DNA of 35,911 nt from Streptomyces sp. TRM70350 (lineage in GTDB: Bacteria; Actinomycetota; Actinomycetes; Streptomycetales; Streptomycetaceae), in the NCBI RefSeq assembly GCF_019219825.1, contig NZ_JAHUXH010000046.1:1-35911 (forward strand), given 5' to 3'. A model generated the notes under the pieces. It did not search any database, had not been told where the DNA came from, and saw nothing but the letters and a program-made list of their open reading frames with translations. This document shows positions 1 through 7,048 of this stretch, one piece after another. The number at the start of each line of letters is the position of its first letter. Position 1 is the first letter of the stretch. Both the position numbers and the translations under genes were made by a program.

Positions 1-1
1 G

Positions 2-220
2 GAGATCCGCCTGGCCCTGGAGCACTGGATCGAGAGGACCAAGTCCGACCCGTCCGTGCTGCAGAAGGCCGAAGCCATCCGTGCCGAGATCGAGCGTGAA
101 GCGCAGACTCGGCGCAACGCCATCGCTGCGATATTCGGCCCCGATGGCGAACCCACGGGCGAAGAGAAGGATTCCGGACCTTCCCGTCCGGCCACTCGTC
201 GAGGCAAGTCTGACGAGTAG
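2..220 (+). CDS. C-terminal part of an unrecognised protein (partial)
   Basis: An open frame enters from the left edge and ends at TAG 218-220, giving 72 visible residues. The visible part starts with a charged helical segment containing LALEHWIERTKSDPS and an Ala/Glu/Arg-rich stretch. It ends in a hydrophilic tail of Gly, Glu, Lys and Arg. Codon use is strongly GC3, as in real genes of this genome. I do not recognise the family, and the start lies outside the window. A hairpin at 263-310 follows and probably terminates it. The function is unknown. Confidence 0.6.
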   Translation, partial: EIRLALEHWIERTKSDPSVLQKAEAIRAEIEREAQTRRNAIAAIFGPDGEPTGEEKDSGPSRPATRRGKSDE

Positions 221-262
221 TACGTCGCTACACCCTTGAGCGAAAGCTCGGGATAGCACACA

Positions 263-310
263 GGCGGGACCTCCTGGAGGCGACAGACGTCGCTTTCAGG
301 GGCTCCCGCC
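263..310. terminator. Imperfect long hairpin between converging genes
   Basis: GGCGGGA (263-269) pairs with TCCCGCC (304-310). Inside it is a second hairpin, GCGAC/GTCGC. It lies between the end of the plus-strand gene at 220 and the stop of the minus-strand gene at 351, so it could serve both as a bidirectional terminator. Confidence 0.6.
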
Positions 311-350
311 CTATCTTATACACCAGGTACTTCAGTCTCAGATCGTAGTG

Positions 351-653
351 TTATTTGGTACCGACGGTCTGATCGCGACTGTGATCCTCAGCCAACAAGG
401 CGTCGAGGGACCGTCTGAAATCATCTTTCCAGCCGGTGTCTTGACCTCCGTGCGCAATCGTGGCTAGCTCACCTATGAACTCGCTTAGAAGAACGGCAGC
501 GTCGTTCTCTGCACCCACCCAGGATACGAATAGCGATACCAGCCCCTTTAGATGGTCCAGGGTCTTAGGGTCGGAGGTATTGTCGGCGAGTGCAATAATG
601 TCTTTCGCGAAACGGATTTGGTCATTGCTGGATATATTCATACTGTTTAGCAT
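351..653 (-). CDS. Hypothetical small protein, 100 aa
   Basis: This 100-residue protein starts with MLNSMNISSNDQIR and is predicted to be mostly helical and soluble. It contains a central hydrophobic stretch (LKGLVSLFVSWVG) and a second one (AAVLLSEFIGELATIAHGG), and ends in an acidic, basic-rich tail. No motif identifies a family. Its base composition is more A/T-rich than neighbouring metal genes, suggesting a separate origin. The first Met is used because no better start is visible, and the Met five residues later is an alternative. The plus-strand frame over the same bases is a shadow. The function is unknown. Confidence 0.5.
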   Translation of the reverse strand: MLNSMNISSNDQIRFAKDIIALADNTSDPKTLDHLKGLVSLFVSWVGAENDAAVLLSEFIGELATIAHGGQDTGWKDDFRRSLDALLAEDHSRDQTVGTK

Positions 654-739
654 AGCGATTTAATGGCTTAATGAAAAGAGAGCCGTTTTGCGTCATGCTC
701 AGGACGGAGTTCTTTATAGTCCTACTCGGGACTTACGAC

Positions 740-1045
740 TCAGTGGCCGGGGCCGCTGTACTGGCCGCGATCGGTGCCGTTGTCGTTCGGACCGTGGCCG
801 GAACCGTAGTGGTCGTGGTTGTCGGAGTCGAGGAAGTTCATCTCGCTCCGGTCGCCGTCGCCGATGAGGGTCTCGCCTTCGCGACGTCCCTCCCCGAACG
901 AGACCGTGATCTCGTTGCCGTCGGCGTCACCGCCACCCATCGGAACGCTCCAGCCGCCCCGCTCGCTGAAGTGCGTGAGACCAGCGGCCTTGGCCTTCCG
1001 GCCACAGCCCTTGCACGAACAGGTGCGATCGAACCTGTGACCCAT
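740..1045 (-). CDS. Small Cys-containing hydrophilic protein
   Basis: The start is ATG 1045-1043, because GAAGGAGGTGA lies five bases upstream. An upstream in-frame Met at 1066 would make that ribosome site part of the coding region. The product is 101 residues, beginning MGHRFDRTCSCKGCGRKAKA. A CxCxxC cluster lies near the N-terminus, suggesting a metal or zinc-ribbon-like knuckle, followed by a Gly/Asp/His-rich tail with little hydrophobic content. No family is recognised. The large bases upstream (1046-1207) are unusually A/T-rich and probably hold its promoter. It could be a small regulator or a structural zinc-binding protein, but the sequence does not decide. Confidence 0.55.
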   Translation of the reverse strand: MGHRFDRTCSCKGCGRKAKAAGLTHFSERGGWSVPMGGGDADGNEITVSFGEGRREGETLIGDGDRSEMNFLDSDNHDHYGSGHGPNDNGTDRGQYSGPGH

Positions 1046-1207
1046 CGGGTCACCTCCTTCTCGCATGTTCCCATGCGAGGTAGGAACGTTACTCGATATA
1101 CGAGTAAAGTCGGGTATTGCGCCCGACCTGCACCTATTTATGACACATCTTGATCATTTTGCAAAGACGTAAAATAAACAACATTCATCATTAACGGAGG
1201 TCGAATA

Positions 1208-1239
1208 AGTACCCCGCCTCAACATTGAGGCGGGGTACT
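1208..1239. terminator. Perfect 15-bp hairpin terminator
   Basis: AGTACCCCGCCTCAA (1208-1222) and TTGAGGCGGGGTACT (1225-1239) form a perfect stem. It lies about 80 bases past the stop of the minus-strand HATPase gene and most likely ends that three-gene operon. The remaining bases from 1046 to 1316 show no credible gene. Confidence 0.8.
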
Positions 1240-1316
1240 GGCCAGCTGGCAACGTCCTACTCATCAGGGATCATCGATCTGAGCTCCTGTAGGCCAGCCA
1301 TAACCCGCCGCAGTAG

Positions 1317-1886
1317 CTACGGATCACGCTGTATAAAAATCGGGACTCGCGGTTCAGGCACCGGCTTCCGTCGGCGCTTCGTCAATGGCGGTGCTGGCGG
1401 TTGGGAGCTGGTTGGTCGGAGTGAGAGTTCAGCCCAAACCACCTTTCCGTTCGCCACTGGATACGAGCCCCACTTGCCTGCAAGCTCGGCAACCAGCCAT
1501 AGACCGCGACCAGATTCAGCATCGATCCCTGCCTCGCTCTCTTCTGGCAGGTGCGAATCTACGTCCCAGACTTCAACCACAACGCATTCGTCCAGCCCAA
1601 CCAACCGCACCGTGACGCATTTCAGTTCGTCCAGCTCGGTCCATTTGGGGCGCGGCGTCGTGACACCGGTTGCTTTTATCGCGTTAGTCACCAGTTCAGA
1701 TACGACGATGAGCGCGTCGTCCACAATGGACGACGCGCCCCAGGTGTCGAGTGTCAGCTTGGCGAAAGCACGTGAACAGCTCACCGCGGTAAGTACTGCC
1801 GCAAGATCAAGGCGGTTAGACATGCGGACGCGAGGCCGCTGCGCTCCCGTCGTTTGTCGGCTGCTACCGCCGATTGGAGATGTCAC
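1317..1886 (-). CDS. HATPase domain protein (anti-sigma kinase-like)
   Basis: This protein of 189 residues has a GHKL/HATPase fold of the RsbW/SpoIIAB-like type that is abundant in Streptomyces. The N box is visible as SELVTNAIKA (about residues 63-72), the G1 box as VEVWDVDSHLP, and the G2 box as GRGLWLVAELAGKWG. Family members phosphorylate or sequester partner proteins, usually anti-sigma antagonists or sigma factors. No partner is encoded next to it. Translation starts at GTG 1886, which overlaps the stop of the preceding gene as GTGA, so the gene is translationally coupled. The C-terminal 30 residues are basic and Pro-rich and probably disordered. Its place in an operon divergent from an XRE regulator suggests a signalling or regulatory role; this is inference. 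Confidence 0.85.
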   Translation of the reverse strand: MTSPIGGSSRQTTGAQRPRVRMSNRLDLAAVLTAVSCSRAFAKLTLDTWGASSIVDDALIVVSELVTNAIKATGVTTPRPKWTELDELKCVTVRLVGLDECVVVEVWDVDSHLPEESEAGIDAESGRGLWLVAELAGKWGSYPVANGKVVWAELSLRPTSSQPPAPPLTKRRRKPVPEPRVPIFIQRDP

Positions 1887-2209
1887 GGGCGATCACTCAG
1901 CTCGTAGACTTCGGCGTCGGTGTCGATCTCCAGGCGCGTCAGCATGGCCTCTTGCAGCAGTCGTTGCGGTGACAGGTGGCGCAGCGACGGCAGGATCAGG
2001 TGCTGTGTCTTGGTGCGCTGCAATGCTTCGACCATCTCGTTGAACACCGCCTGGGAACCGTTGTCGTGCTCGCAGAAGATGGTGGCGAGCTGGAGCCCCT
2101 GCGCGCCGGCGAACCGGGCGATGCGCCGTTCCATCGCGTAGAGCTGCTCGTCGGTGGCGTCGCAGAACACACGCATGTAGGCGAATGCTGAATCTGGCAG
2201 GTGGTTCAC
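1883..2209 (-). CDS. Degenerate resolvase-like protein B
   Basis: A 108-residue protein starting at GTG 2209, which overlaps the upstream stop codon as GTGA. It resembles only the N-terminal catalytic domain of serine recombinases: FAYMRVFCDATDE, then a helix, a short strand (LATIFCEHDN) and LILPSLRHLSPQ. In active enzymes the tract reads YxRVS, with the Ser as nucleophile. Here the position after RV is Phe, and the later DRxxR pair is replaced by SLRHL. It also lacks a DNA-binding domain. It is therefore unlikely to recombine DNA. It is a clear paralogue of the gene immediately upstream. A role as a regulatory or structural partner is possible but unproven. Confidence 0.75.
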   Translation of the reverse strand: MNHLPDSAFAYMRVFCDATDEQLYAMERRIARFAGAQGLQLATIFCEHDNGSQAVFNEMVEALQRTKTQHLILPSLRHLSPQRLLQEAMLTRLEIDTDAEVYELSDRP

Positions 2210-2529
2210 TGCTGCCGCCCCTGAACTACCCAGAGACGAGCGCCGGTTTCCTGCTCGATGTGTTGGCGCATGGCTTCCTGGAGCCCCGGCAGCCGAGCGA
2301 AGTGCCAGAGCGACGGCACCAGGACGTCCTTGACGTCGTACTGCTTCAGCGCTTCGAGCATGGCGTAGAACGCAGATTCGGAACACCGGATGTTCTCCGT
2401 GAACACCTGATCGAGCGCGAAGCCCTCGCGCGTGGCATAGTCGGCGAGCTCCCCCTTGATACGCCGAGCTTCGTCATCCTCAATGTCGCTGCCGACGACG
2501 CGCATATAGCCGTAGATTGCTGGTCGCAT
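2206..2529 (-). CDS. Degenerate resolvase-like protein A
   Basis: A 107-residue protein starting at ATG 2529, with GGAGG eight bases upstream. It opens with IYGYMRVVGSDIEDDEA, matching the first strand of the serine-recombinase catalytic domain. A helix follows, then FALDQVFTENI and VLVPSLWHFARLPGL. The nucleophilic Ser of the YxRVS motif is Val here, with a Ser two residues later, so catalysis in the usual geometry is doubtful. No C-terminal helix-turn-helix exists. It is the first gene of a three-gene operon with its paralogue and a HATPase, transcribed away from the XRE regulator. Confidence 0.78.
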   Translation of the reverse strand: MRPAIYGYMRVVGSDIEDDEARRIKGELADYATREGFALDQVFTENIRCSESAFYAMLEALKQYDVKDVLVPSLWHFARLPGLQEAMRQHIEQETGARLWVVQGRQQ

Positions 2530-2553
2530 TGGATTCCCTCCGGCGTCTGGAAT

Positions 2554-2700
2554 CCGGTCCGGCGGCGGGTTCTACCCCTCCGTCACCGGACCGGCATACG
2601 AGCCAGAAAAGCCGTTTGACCTGGGGAAACCCAGCGCGTACGAGGGGTAGAACTGCCGCAAAAAAGAGGCGTTGACCAGCCCGACCTGGGCAAATAGCCC
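2554..2700. promoter_or_regulatory. Divergent control region with paired inverted repeats and two plus-strand promoters
   Basis: A 12-bp perfect inverted repeat, GTTCTACCCCTC (2569-2580) and GAGGGGTAGAAC (2642-2653), spans the region. A second one, CCGGTCCGG (2554-2562) and CCGGACCGG (2586-2594), lies inside the left half. Two sigma-70-like promoters read toward the XRE gene. P1 is TTGACC 2616-2621, 17 bp, TACGAG 2639-2644. P2 is TTGACC 2672-2677, 17 bp, TAGCCC 2695-2700. The right arm of the long repeat overlaps the P1 -10 box, so it may be an operator bound by the XRE protein. The binding protein is inferred from position only. Confidence 0.45.
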
Positions 2701-2748
2701 CCGCCTGGCTATGGTTGGGCGCACCCCGAACTGTGGGAGGCACGGCAC

Positions 2749-3915
2749 ATGGCGAGCAAGCGCATACGGCTCGCGCAGCGTCGCAAGTCGGCGGGCTACA
2801 GCCAGGAAAAGCTCGCCGAGCGCCTGGGCGTCGAGCGTTCGACGGTAGTGCGCTGGGAGACGGCCGAAAGCGTGCCGCAGCCATGGATGCGGCCCAAGTT
2901 AGCTGCGGCGCTCAAGGTGACGGCCGACGAGTTGCAGGCGCTCCTCGACGACGTGACGGTCATTCAGGCTCGGCCCAGCGAGCGCATGAGCTACGTCCTC
3001 GAACGCCCTGCGTCGGTCGACCTGGTGGCGGTTGCCCACCTCCACGAGCGCATCCGCCAGCTCGACGAGCAGTACGACAAGGCACCCTCGACGGCGCTCA
3101 TCGGGCCCGCCGGCCAGGTCCACAGTCAGGTGAAGCTGCTTCGCGAAAGCGCCGCCAACCCCCGAGTGCGTAAGGCACTGTTCGAGGTTGAGGCCGAGTC
3201 AGCAACGTTCATGGGGCAGTTGGTCTGGGACGTCAGCCAGCGCCGCGACCATGGCGCCTCGATCGCGTATCTCGACCAGGCCGTAGCCGCGGCCCGGCAG
3301 GCTCGTGACCCCTGCGCCGAGGCGTATGCGACGCTCCGCAAGAGCTTCGTCGCGTTGTACGGCGAGAAGGATCCCCATAGAGGGCTGTCGTTGGCTGCAC
3401 AGGCGGCCGAAGTAGCGATGCTGGTCAGTCCGTCGCTCGCCGGGCTGAGCTTGCTGCACGTGGCCGAGGGGTACGCCATGACGGGCAACCTGACCTCGTG
3501 CGAGGACGCCCTACGTCGAGCCGAGGCGCAGTTCGACCGGGTCAGCGTCGACGACGTCGCGGCCGAGTACTACACGGTCAACGAGTTCAGTCGCCTGTCG
3601 GGGTCCTGCTATCTGTTCCTTGATCTCCCCGAGCGGGCCGAGCCGATCCTGCGCGCGACGGCCAGGGCGCTCGCAGCGAAGAAGAAGAGCCAGGCGATCG
3701 CGCTGGGCAACCTCACCTTGTCGCAGATCCGCCAACGCAAGCTCGACGAGGCAGCGGACACCCTGCACCGCACGATCGACGCCGTTGAGCTGACGCGCGG
3801 AGGCGGCGGGCTTAACCTGGCGTTTGCCGCTGGTCGTGAGCTTCGCGAGTGGCGGCACGAACCATGGGTGCAGGACGTCAACGATCGCCTGCTCGCCCTC
3901 ATGGCGGCGATCTAG
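2749..3915 (+). CDS. XRE-family regulator with TPR-like C-terminal domain
   Basis: This 388-residue protein has an N-terminal Cro/C1-type helix-turn-helix (about residues 5-65), seen as YSQEKLAERLGVERSTVVRW. The rest (about 100-388) is an all-helical, Ala/Leu/Arg-rich repeat region of TPR type, with repeated AYATLRK, LSLAAQAAEVA and LSGSCYLFLDLPERAEPIL elements. Such Streptomyces regulators bind DNA through the HTH and sense partners through the TPR region. The start is ATG 2749, preceded by GGGAGG. It is divergent from the resolvase-like/HATPase operon and 20 bp ahead of a 5-FCL-like gene that it probably co-transcribes. Inverted repeats upstream may be its operator. The ligand is unknown. 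Confidence 0.85.
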   Translation: MASKRIRLAQRRKSAGYSQEKLAERLGVERSTVVRWETAESVPQPWMRPKLAAALKVTADELQALLDDVTVIQARPSERMSYVLERPASVDLVAVAHLHERIRQLDEQYDKAPSTALIGPAGQVHSQVKLLRESAANPRVRKALFEVEAESATFMGQLVWDVSQRRDHGASIAYLDQAVAAARQARDPCAEAYATLRKSFVALYGEKDPHRGLSLAAQAAEVAMLVSPSLAGLSLLHVAEGYAMTGNLTSCEDALRRAEAQFDRVSVDDVAAEYYTVNEFSRLSGSCYLFLDLPERAEPILRATARALAAKKKSQAIALGNLTLSQIRQRKLDEAADTLHRTIDAVELTRGGGGLNLAFAAGRELREWRHEPWVQDVNDRLLALMAAI

Positions 3916-3935
3916 AACGGGTACGGGTGGGACGC

Positions 3936-4664
3936 GTGGGGAACATCGACCAGGCCAAGGAAGCCGTCCGCGACCGGGTGTGGCGCCTATTGGAACGCGA
4001 GGGCGCCGTACCGGAAGGCTCGTACGGCAAGATCCCCGGGTTCTACGGAGCCGGCGCGACCGCCGAGCGCCTGGCCGAGCTGGATGTGTGGCAGCAAGCC
4101 CGGACGGTCAAGGCGAACCCCGACTGGGCCCAACTACCCGTCCGCATCCGCGCGCTTCAGGACGGCAAGCTGCTGTACATGGCCGTGCCGAGGATGGCGA
4201 GTCTCCAGCCGTTCTACTTGCTGGACCCAGCGACGCTCGAGCTCCCCGTCGAGCAGGCAGCCGAGAAGAAGGGCGCCGAGCAGGTCGCCCGTCGTATCGG
4301 CGTCGAGGATATGCGACCGATCGACGTCGTGATCTGCGGCAGCGTCGCGGTCAACCGTTCCGGCGCGCGCATCGGCAAGGGTGCCGGGTACTCCGACCTA
4401 GAGGTCGCGCTCCTGATCGAGGCGGGGTTGGTGACCGACGAAACGGTCATCGTGGCGCCCGTCCACCAGCTCCAGGTGGTCGACGAGGAGATCCCCGAGA
4501 CCGAGCACGACTTCAGCGTGGACCTGATCGTGACACCGGACGATGTGATTCGGTGCCCCAACCGGCGCCGGCCACGGGGGCTGGTCTGGAACGACTTGAC
4601 GGCGGAGAAGATCGAGGCGATTCCGGTGCTGGCTGCGCAAGTGAAGATGCGGAGCGTTGAGTAG
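3936..4664 (+). CDS. 5-formyltetrahydrofolate cyclo-ligase-like protein
   Basis: The product (242 residues) matches the 5-FCL/YgfA fold: YGKIPGFYGAGATAERLAEL, TVKANPDWAQLPVRIRAL, GKLLYMAVPRM, then the conserved GARIGKGAGYSDLEVALL loop and VHQLQVVDEEIP. The true enzyme converts 5-formyl-THF to 5,10-methenyl-THF with ATP. This Streptomyces subgroup keeps the GKGAGYSDLE phosphate-loop segment, but its folate activity is untested, so 'like' is used. GTG 3936 is chosen (VGNIDQAKEAV), with GTG 3927 as an alternative. The longer open frame starting at 3849 overlaps the upstream gene and is unlikely. It follows the XRE gene after 20 bp and ends before a very strong terminator. Confidence 0.8.
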   Translation: MGNIDQAKEAVRDRVWRLLEREGAVPEGSYGKIPGFYGAGATAERLAELDVWQQARTVKANPDWAQLPVRIRALQDGKLLYMAVPRMASLQPFYLLDPATLELPVEQAAEKKGAEQVARRIGVEDMRPIDVVICGSVAVNRSGARIGKGAGYSDLEVALLIEAGLVTDETVIVAPVHQLQVVDEEIPETEHDFSVDLIVTPDDVIRCPNRRRPRGLVWNDLTAEKIEAIPVLAAQVKMRSVE

Positions 4665-4710
4665 GCCACCAGTTGGTCGCGACGGTCCGGTCTCAGGCGT
4701 GAGCAGCTAG

Positions 4711-4752
4711 TCAGAGGGCCACTACCAACTCATGTTGGTAGTGGCCCTCTGA
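4711..4752. terminator. Perfect 19-bp hairpin terminator
   Basis: TCAGAGGGCCACTACCAAC (4711-4729) pairs without mismatch with GTTGGTAGTGGCCCTCTGA (4734-4752) across a 4-base loop. It closes the XRE/5-FCL transcription unit and isolates the downstream module. Confidence 0.9.
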
Positions 4753-5165
4753 CACGTGTTGTGTCTCGATCTCGTTCAATCTCGCCTTGAAGTGTTCGAC
4801 TGATTTCTATACGCCACTTGCAGCAGCAACCCCGTGGACGTCGACCTCAGCCTTCCAATGCATGCGGCAACGAAGCCATCACCGAACGTGATCGAAGCTC
4901 GTCCGGGTCTGGAGTTTCCTATGTGTGACATGGCGTTCGCATGACACCAGGGGCGCACAACTGGTGGTCACGAAAGATCGAGAATGATCACTTTCAGTCA
5001 GTCAAGACGGTGGTCTACTCCTTTTGTGGGCTTGTAGTTTGACGGAGCGTAATTAGATCTTGAAGTAGTCAGCTACTGTGTGTTGCCTGTTAGGCGAAGG
5101 CCCGCAAGTCCTGCCGCCCGACTCTTGTGCGATCCGCCCAGCGGGGCCATGGCTGAAGGAAGATC
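4753..5165 (+). promoter_or_regulatory. 413-bp intergenic region holding the presumed promoter of the metallo-beta-lactamase module
   Basis: No convincing gene lies here; the short minus-strand frame at 4776-4958 has no family features. The region is more A/T-rich than its surroundings. A weak -35-like TTGACG (5039-5044) is followed about 20 bases later by the dyad AGTAGTCAGCTACT (5065-5078). That dyad could overlap a -10 region and act as an operator, perhaps for the small XRE protein at 8163. All of this is inference from position. Confidence 0.3.
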
Positions 5166-6254
5166 ATGGGCTACGAGATAGATTTCCTCCCCGTCGGGGA
5201 GGAGTCGAGCGGTGGCGATGCCATCGCTCTTCGTTACGGCAACCTCCACGGTCCACGCGAAGAGCAGACCGTGATCGTGATCGACGGCGGCTACCTCGAC
5301 GATGGCGAAGCGCTCGTCGAGCACATCCGCAAGTACTACGGAACCGGGATCGTGGATCTTGTGGTTTCAACCCACCCGGACAGGGACCACATCAACGGGC
5401 TGCGGGTCGTCCTGGAGCAGATGACCGTCAAGAAGCTTCTCATGCACCTGCCTTGGAGCCATTCCGCGGACATGGCGCGAGCCAAGATGATCCTCTCCCT
5501 CAACGCGCGGGCGCTGCGTACGGAGTTGAGAGACTCACTTCAGGGCGCAACCGACATTGAAGAAGTCGCCAAGGCGCAGGGTGTCCCCATCGAGGAACCG
5601 TTCCTTGACTGGACGAGTGACGACGGCGTCCTGCGCATTCTCGGTCCCACCGAGGACTACTACCGGGAGTTGTTGGCTGAGATCGTCGAGCCCGATTCTG
5701 CACAGGAGGCCAAGAAGAGCTGGGAAGCGACCATCCGGCATCTGCTCGCCAGAATGGTGCCGGAGACACTCTGGACCGAGACGCTAGGCGAGGATGGTGA
5801 GACATCCGCCAAGAACAACACCAGCGCCATCTGCCTCCTGGAAGTGGACGGCCGGAAGCTGTTGTTCACCGGAGATGCTGGCATTCCCGCTCTCGGACAA
5901 GCGCTCGACGTTCTCGAAGATGAGAGCTTCCAGCCCGGGAGCCTTGACTTCGTGCAGGTTCCTCACCATGGCAGCCGCCGCAACGTCAGTCCATCACTAC
6001 TCGACCGCCTGCTCGGTACCAAGGGAGAGACGACCGTCCTCGGGGAGGCGTTCGTGTCCGCGCCGAAGAAGAACGAGAAGAACAAGCACCCAGCAAAGAA
6101 AACCACGAACGCCTTCCATCGACGGGGTTACCCGGTCTACGCCACACAAGGTCGGACGATTCATCACTCCTATGACGCTCCCAGCCGAGCCGGATACGTC
6201 CCAATCACGGCGCTACCACTGCATCCGCAAGTAGAGGAAGGCGGGGACGCATAG
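5166..6254 (+). CDS. ComEC-like metallo-beta-lactamase-fold hydrolase 1
   Basis: A 362-residue soluble protein of the ComEC/Rec2-type metallo-beta-lactamase family. Metal ligands are visible: STHPDRDHINGL gives H70, D72, D74 and H75; the Asp of FTGDAG is D237; VPHHGS gives H267/H268. The typical NNTSAICLLEVDG strand precedes the FTGD motif. A long insertion (about residues 95-215) separates the first and second metal motifs. There are no membrane segments and no competence-channel domain, so it is not a DNA-uptake ComEC. The start ATG 5166 has GAAGGAAG five bases upstream. The gene runs two bases ahead of a membrane protein and near a second protein of the same fold. A nuclease or phosphodiesterase role is likely; its substrate is unknown. 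Confidence 0.85.
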   Translation: MGYEIDFLPVGEESSGGDAIALRYGNLHGPREEQTVIVIDGGYLDDGEALVEHIRKYYGTGIVDLVVSTHPDRDHINGLRVVLEQMTVKKLLMHLPWSHSADMARAKMILSLNARALRTELRDSLQGATDIEEVAKAQGVPIEEPFLDWTSDDGVLRILGPTEDYYRELLAEIVEPDSAQEAKKSWEATIRHLLARMVPETLWTETLGEDGETSAKNNTSAICLLEVDGRKLLFTGDAGIPALGQALDVLEDESFQPGSLDFVQVPHHGSRRNVSPSLLDRLLGTKGETTVLGEAFVSAPKKNEKNKHPAKKTTNAFHRRGYPVYATQGRTIHHSYDAPSRAGYVPITALPLHPQVEEGGDA

Positions 6255-6256
6255 CC

Positions 6257-7012
6257 GTGCTGTGGCTCGACGACTACGAACGCCGGGCGCGGCTTGCGCC
6301 TGGCCTGCTCGCGCTGCTTCCAGTCAGCCTTGCGCTGGCAGTCCTCGGTCTCAGCAAGGCTCCGATTGTTGTATCGGTTCTCACCGCGCTCTCACTGGCC
6401 GGCGGTCCGATCGTCCTGGCTGAACTGGTGCGTCACCAGGGGCGGAAGGTTCAAGAATCACTCTGGGCATCATGGGGCGGCTCCCCGACCGTCCAGAAGC
6501 TCCGTCTACGGCAAGAGGGCCAGAACTCACTACAGCGGGAGACTTGGCGGAAGGCCGTGGCATCTGTAACGGGGATCGAGCTTTCCTCGGCCCGTAGCGA
6601 GCGGGCGAACCCCGGGAAGGCCGATGAGGCGATCGAGGTTGCCATAGGGCAGATCCGCAGCCTCACCCGAGATGAAGCAAAGTTCCCTCTCGTACGCGCC
6701 GAGAACCGAAGCTACGGCTTTCATCGAAATCTCTATGGCATCCGTTGGACCGGACGGAGCGCTGCACTCCTGGTGGTGCTCGGCGTCTTGGCGTACATGC
6801 TGTGGCTTGCGAACGTCGACCATCAGCCTGCGCTAACGCTCGCGAATTCTCTCGCCCTTCTTGCCACCGTCGTCTGTCTCGCTATCTGGTGGGTCCTTCC
6901 CTCGCCCGTGCGGATGAAGAATGCAGCGGAGAGGTATGCCTACGAGCTGCTACAAGCAGCGGTTGTCCTTGCTGCCGAGAAGGCCGAGTCCAGATCAGGT
7001 TCGCAAGAGTAG
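6257..7012 (+). CDS. Four-helix membrane protein between two MBL hydrolases
   Basis: A 251-residue protein starting at GTG 6257, two bases after the preceding stop. Two hydrophobic segments near the N-terminus (about 13-32 and 36-56) form a hairpin. A charged cytosolic-like region follows (about 60-165, containing KVQESLWASWGG and ELSSARSERANPGKADEAI). Two further segments (about 167-187 and 193-214) precede a helical C-terminal tail. The 2TM-domain-2TM layout resembles the SLATT/S-4TM type of effector seen in nucleotide-signalling defence systems, but I see no diagnostic motif. It is tightly coupled to the first hydrolase and probably anchors or receives signal from it. No family is assigned. 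Confidence 0.7.
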   Translation: MLWLDDYERRARLAPGLLALLPVSLALAVLGLSKAPIVVSVLTALSLAGGPIVLAELVRHQGRKVQESLWASWGGSPTVQKLRLRQEGQNSLQRETWRKAVASVTGIELSSARSERANPGKADEAIEVAIGQIRSLTRDEAKFPLVRAENRSYGFHRNLYGIRWTGRSAALLVVLGVLAYMLWLANVDHQPALTLANSLALLATVVCLAIWWVLPSPVRMKNAAERYAYELLQAAVVLAAEKAESRSGSQE

Positions 7013-7048
7013 TCTCGCCCAACTTCCGAAAGGCTGGTTTGACTTTCG

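Noticed and set aside
1225..2043. 272-residue plus-strand open frame
   Set aside because: It starts inside the hairpin at 1208-1239 and lies antisense to the HATPase and resolvase-like genes.
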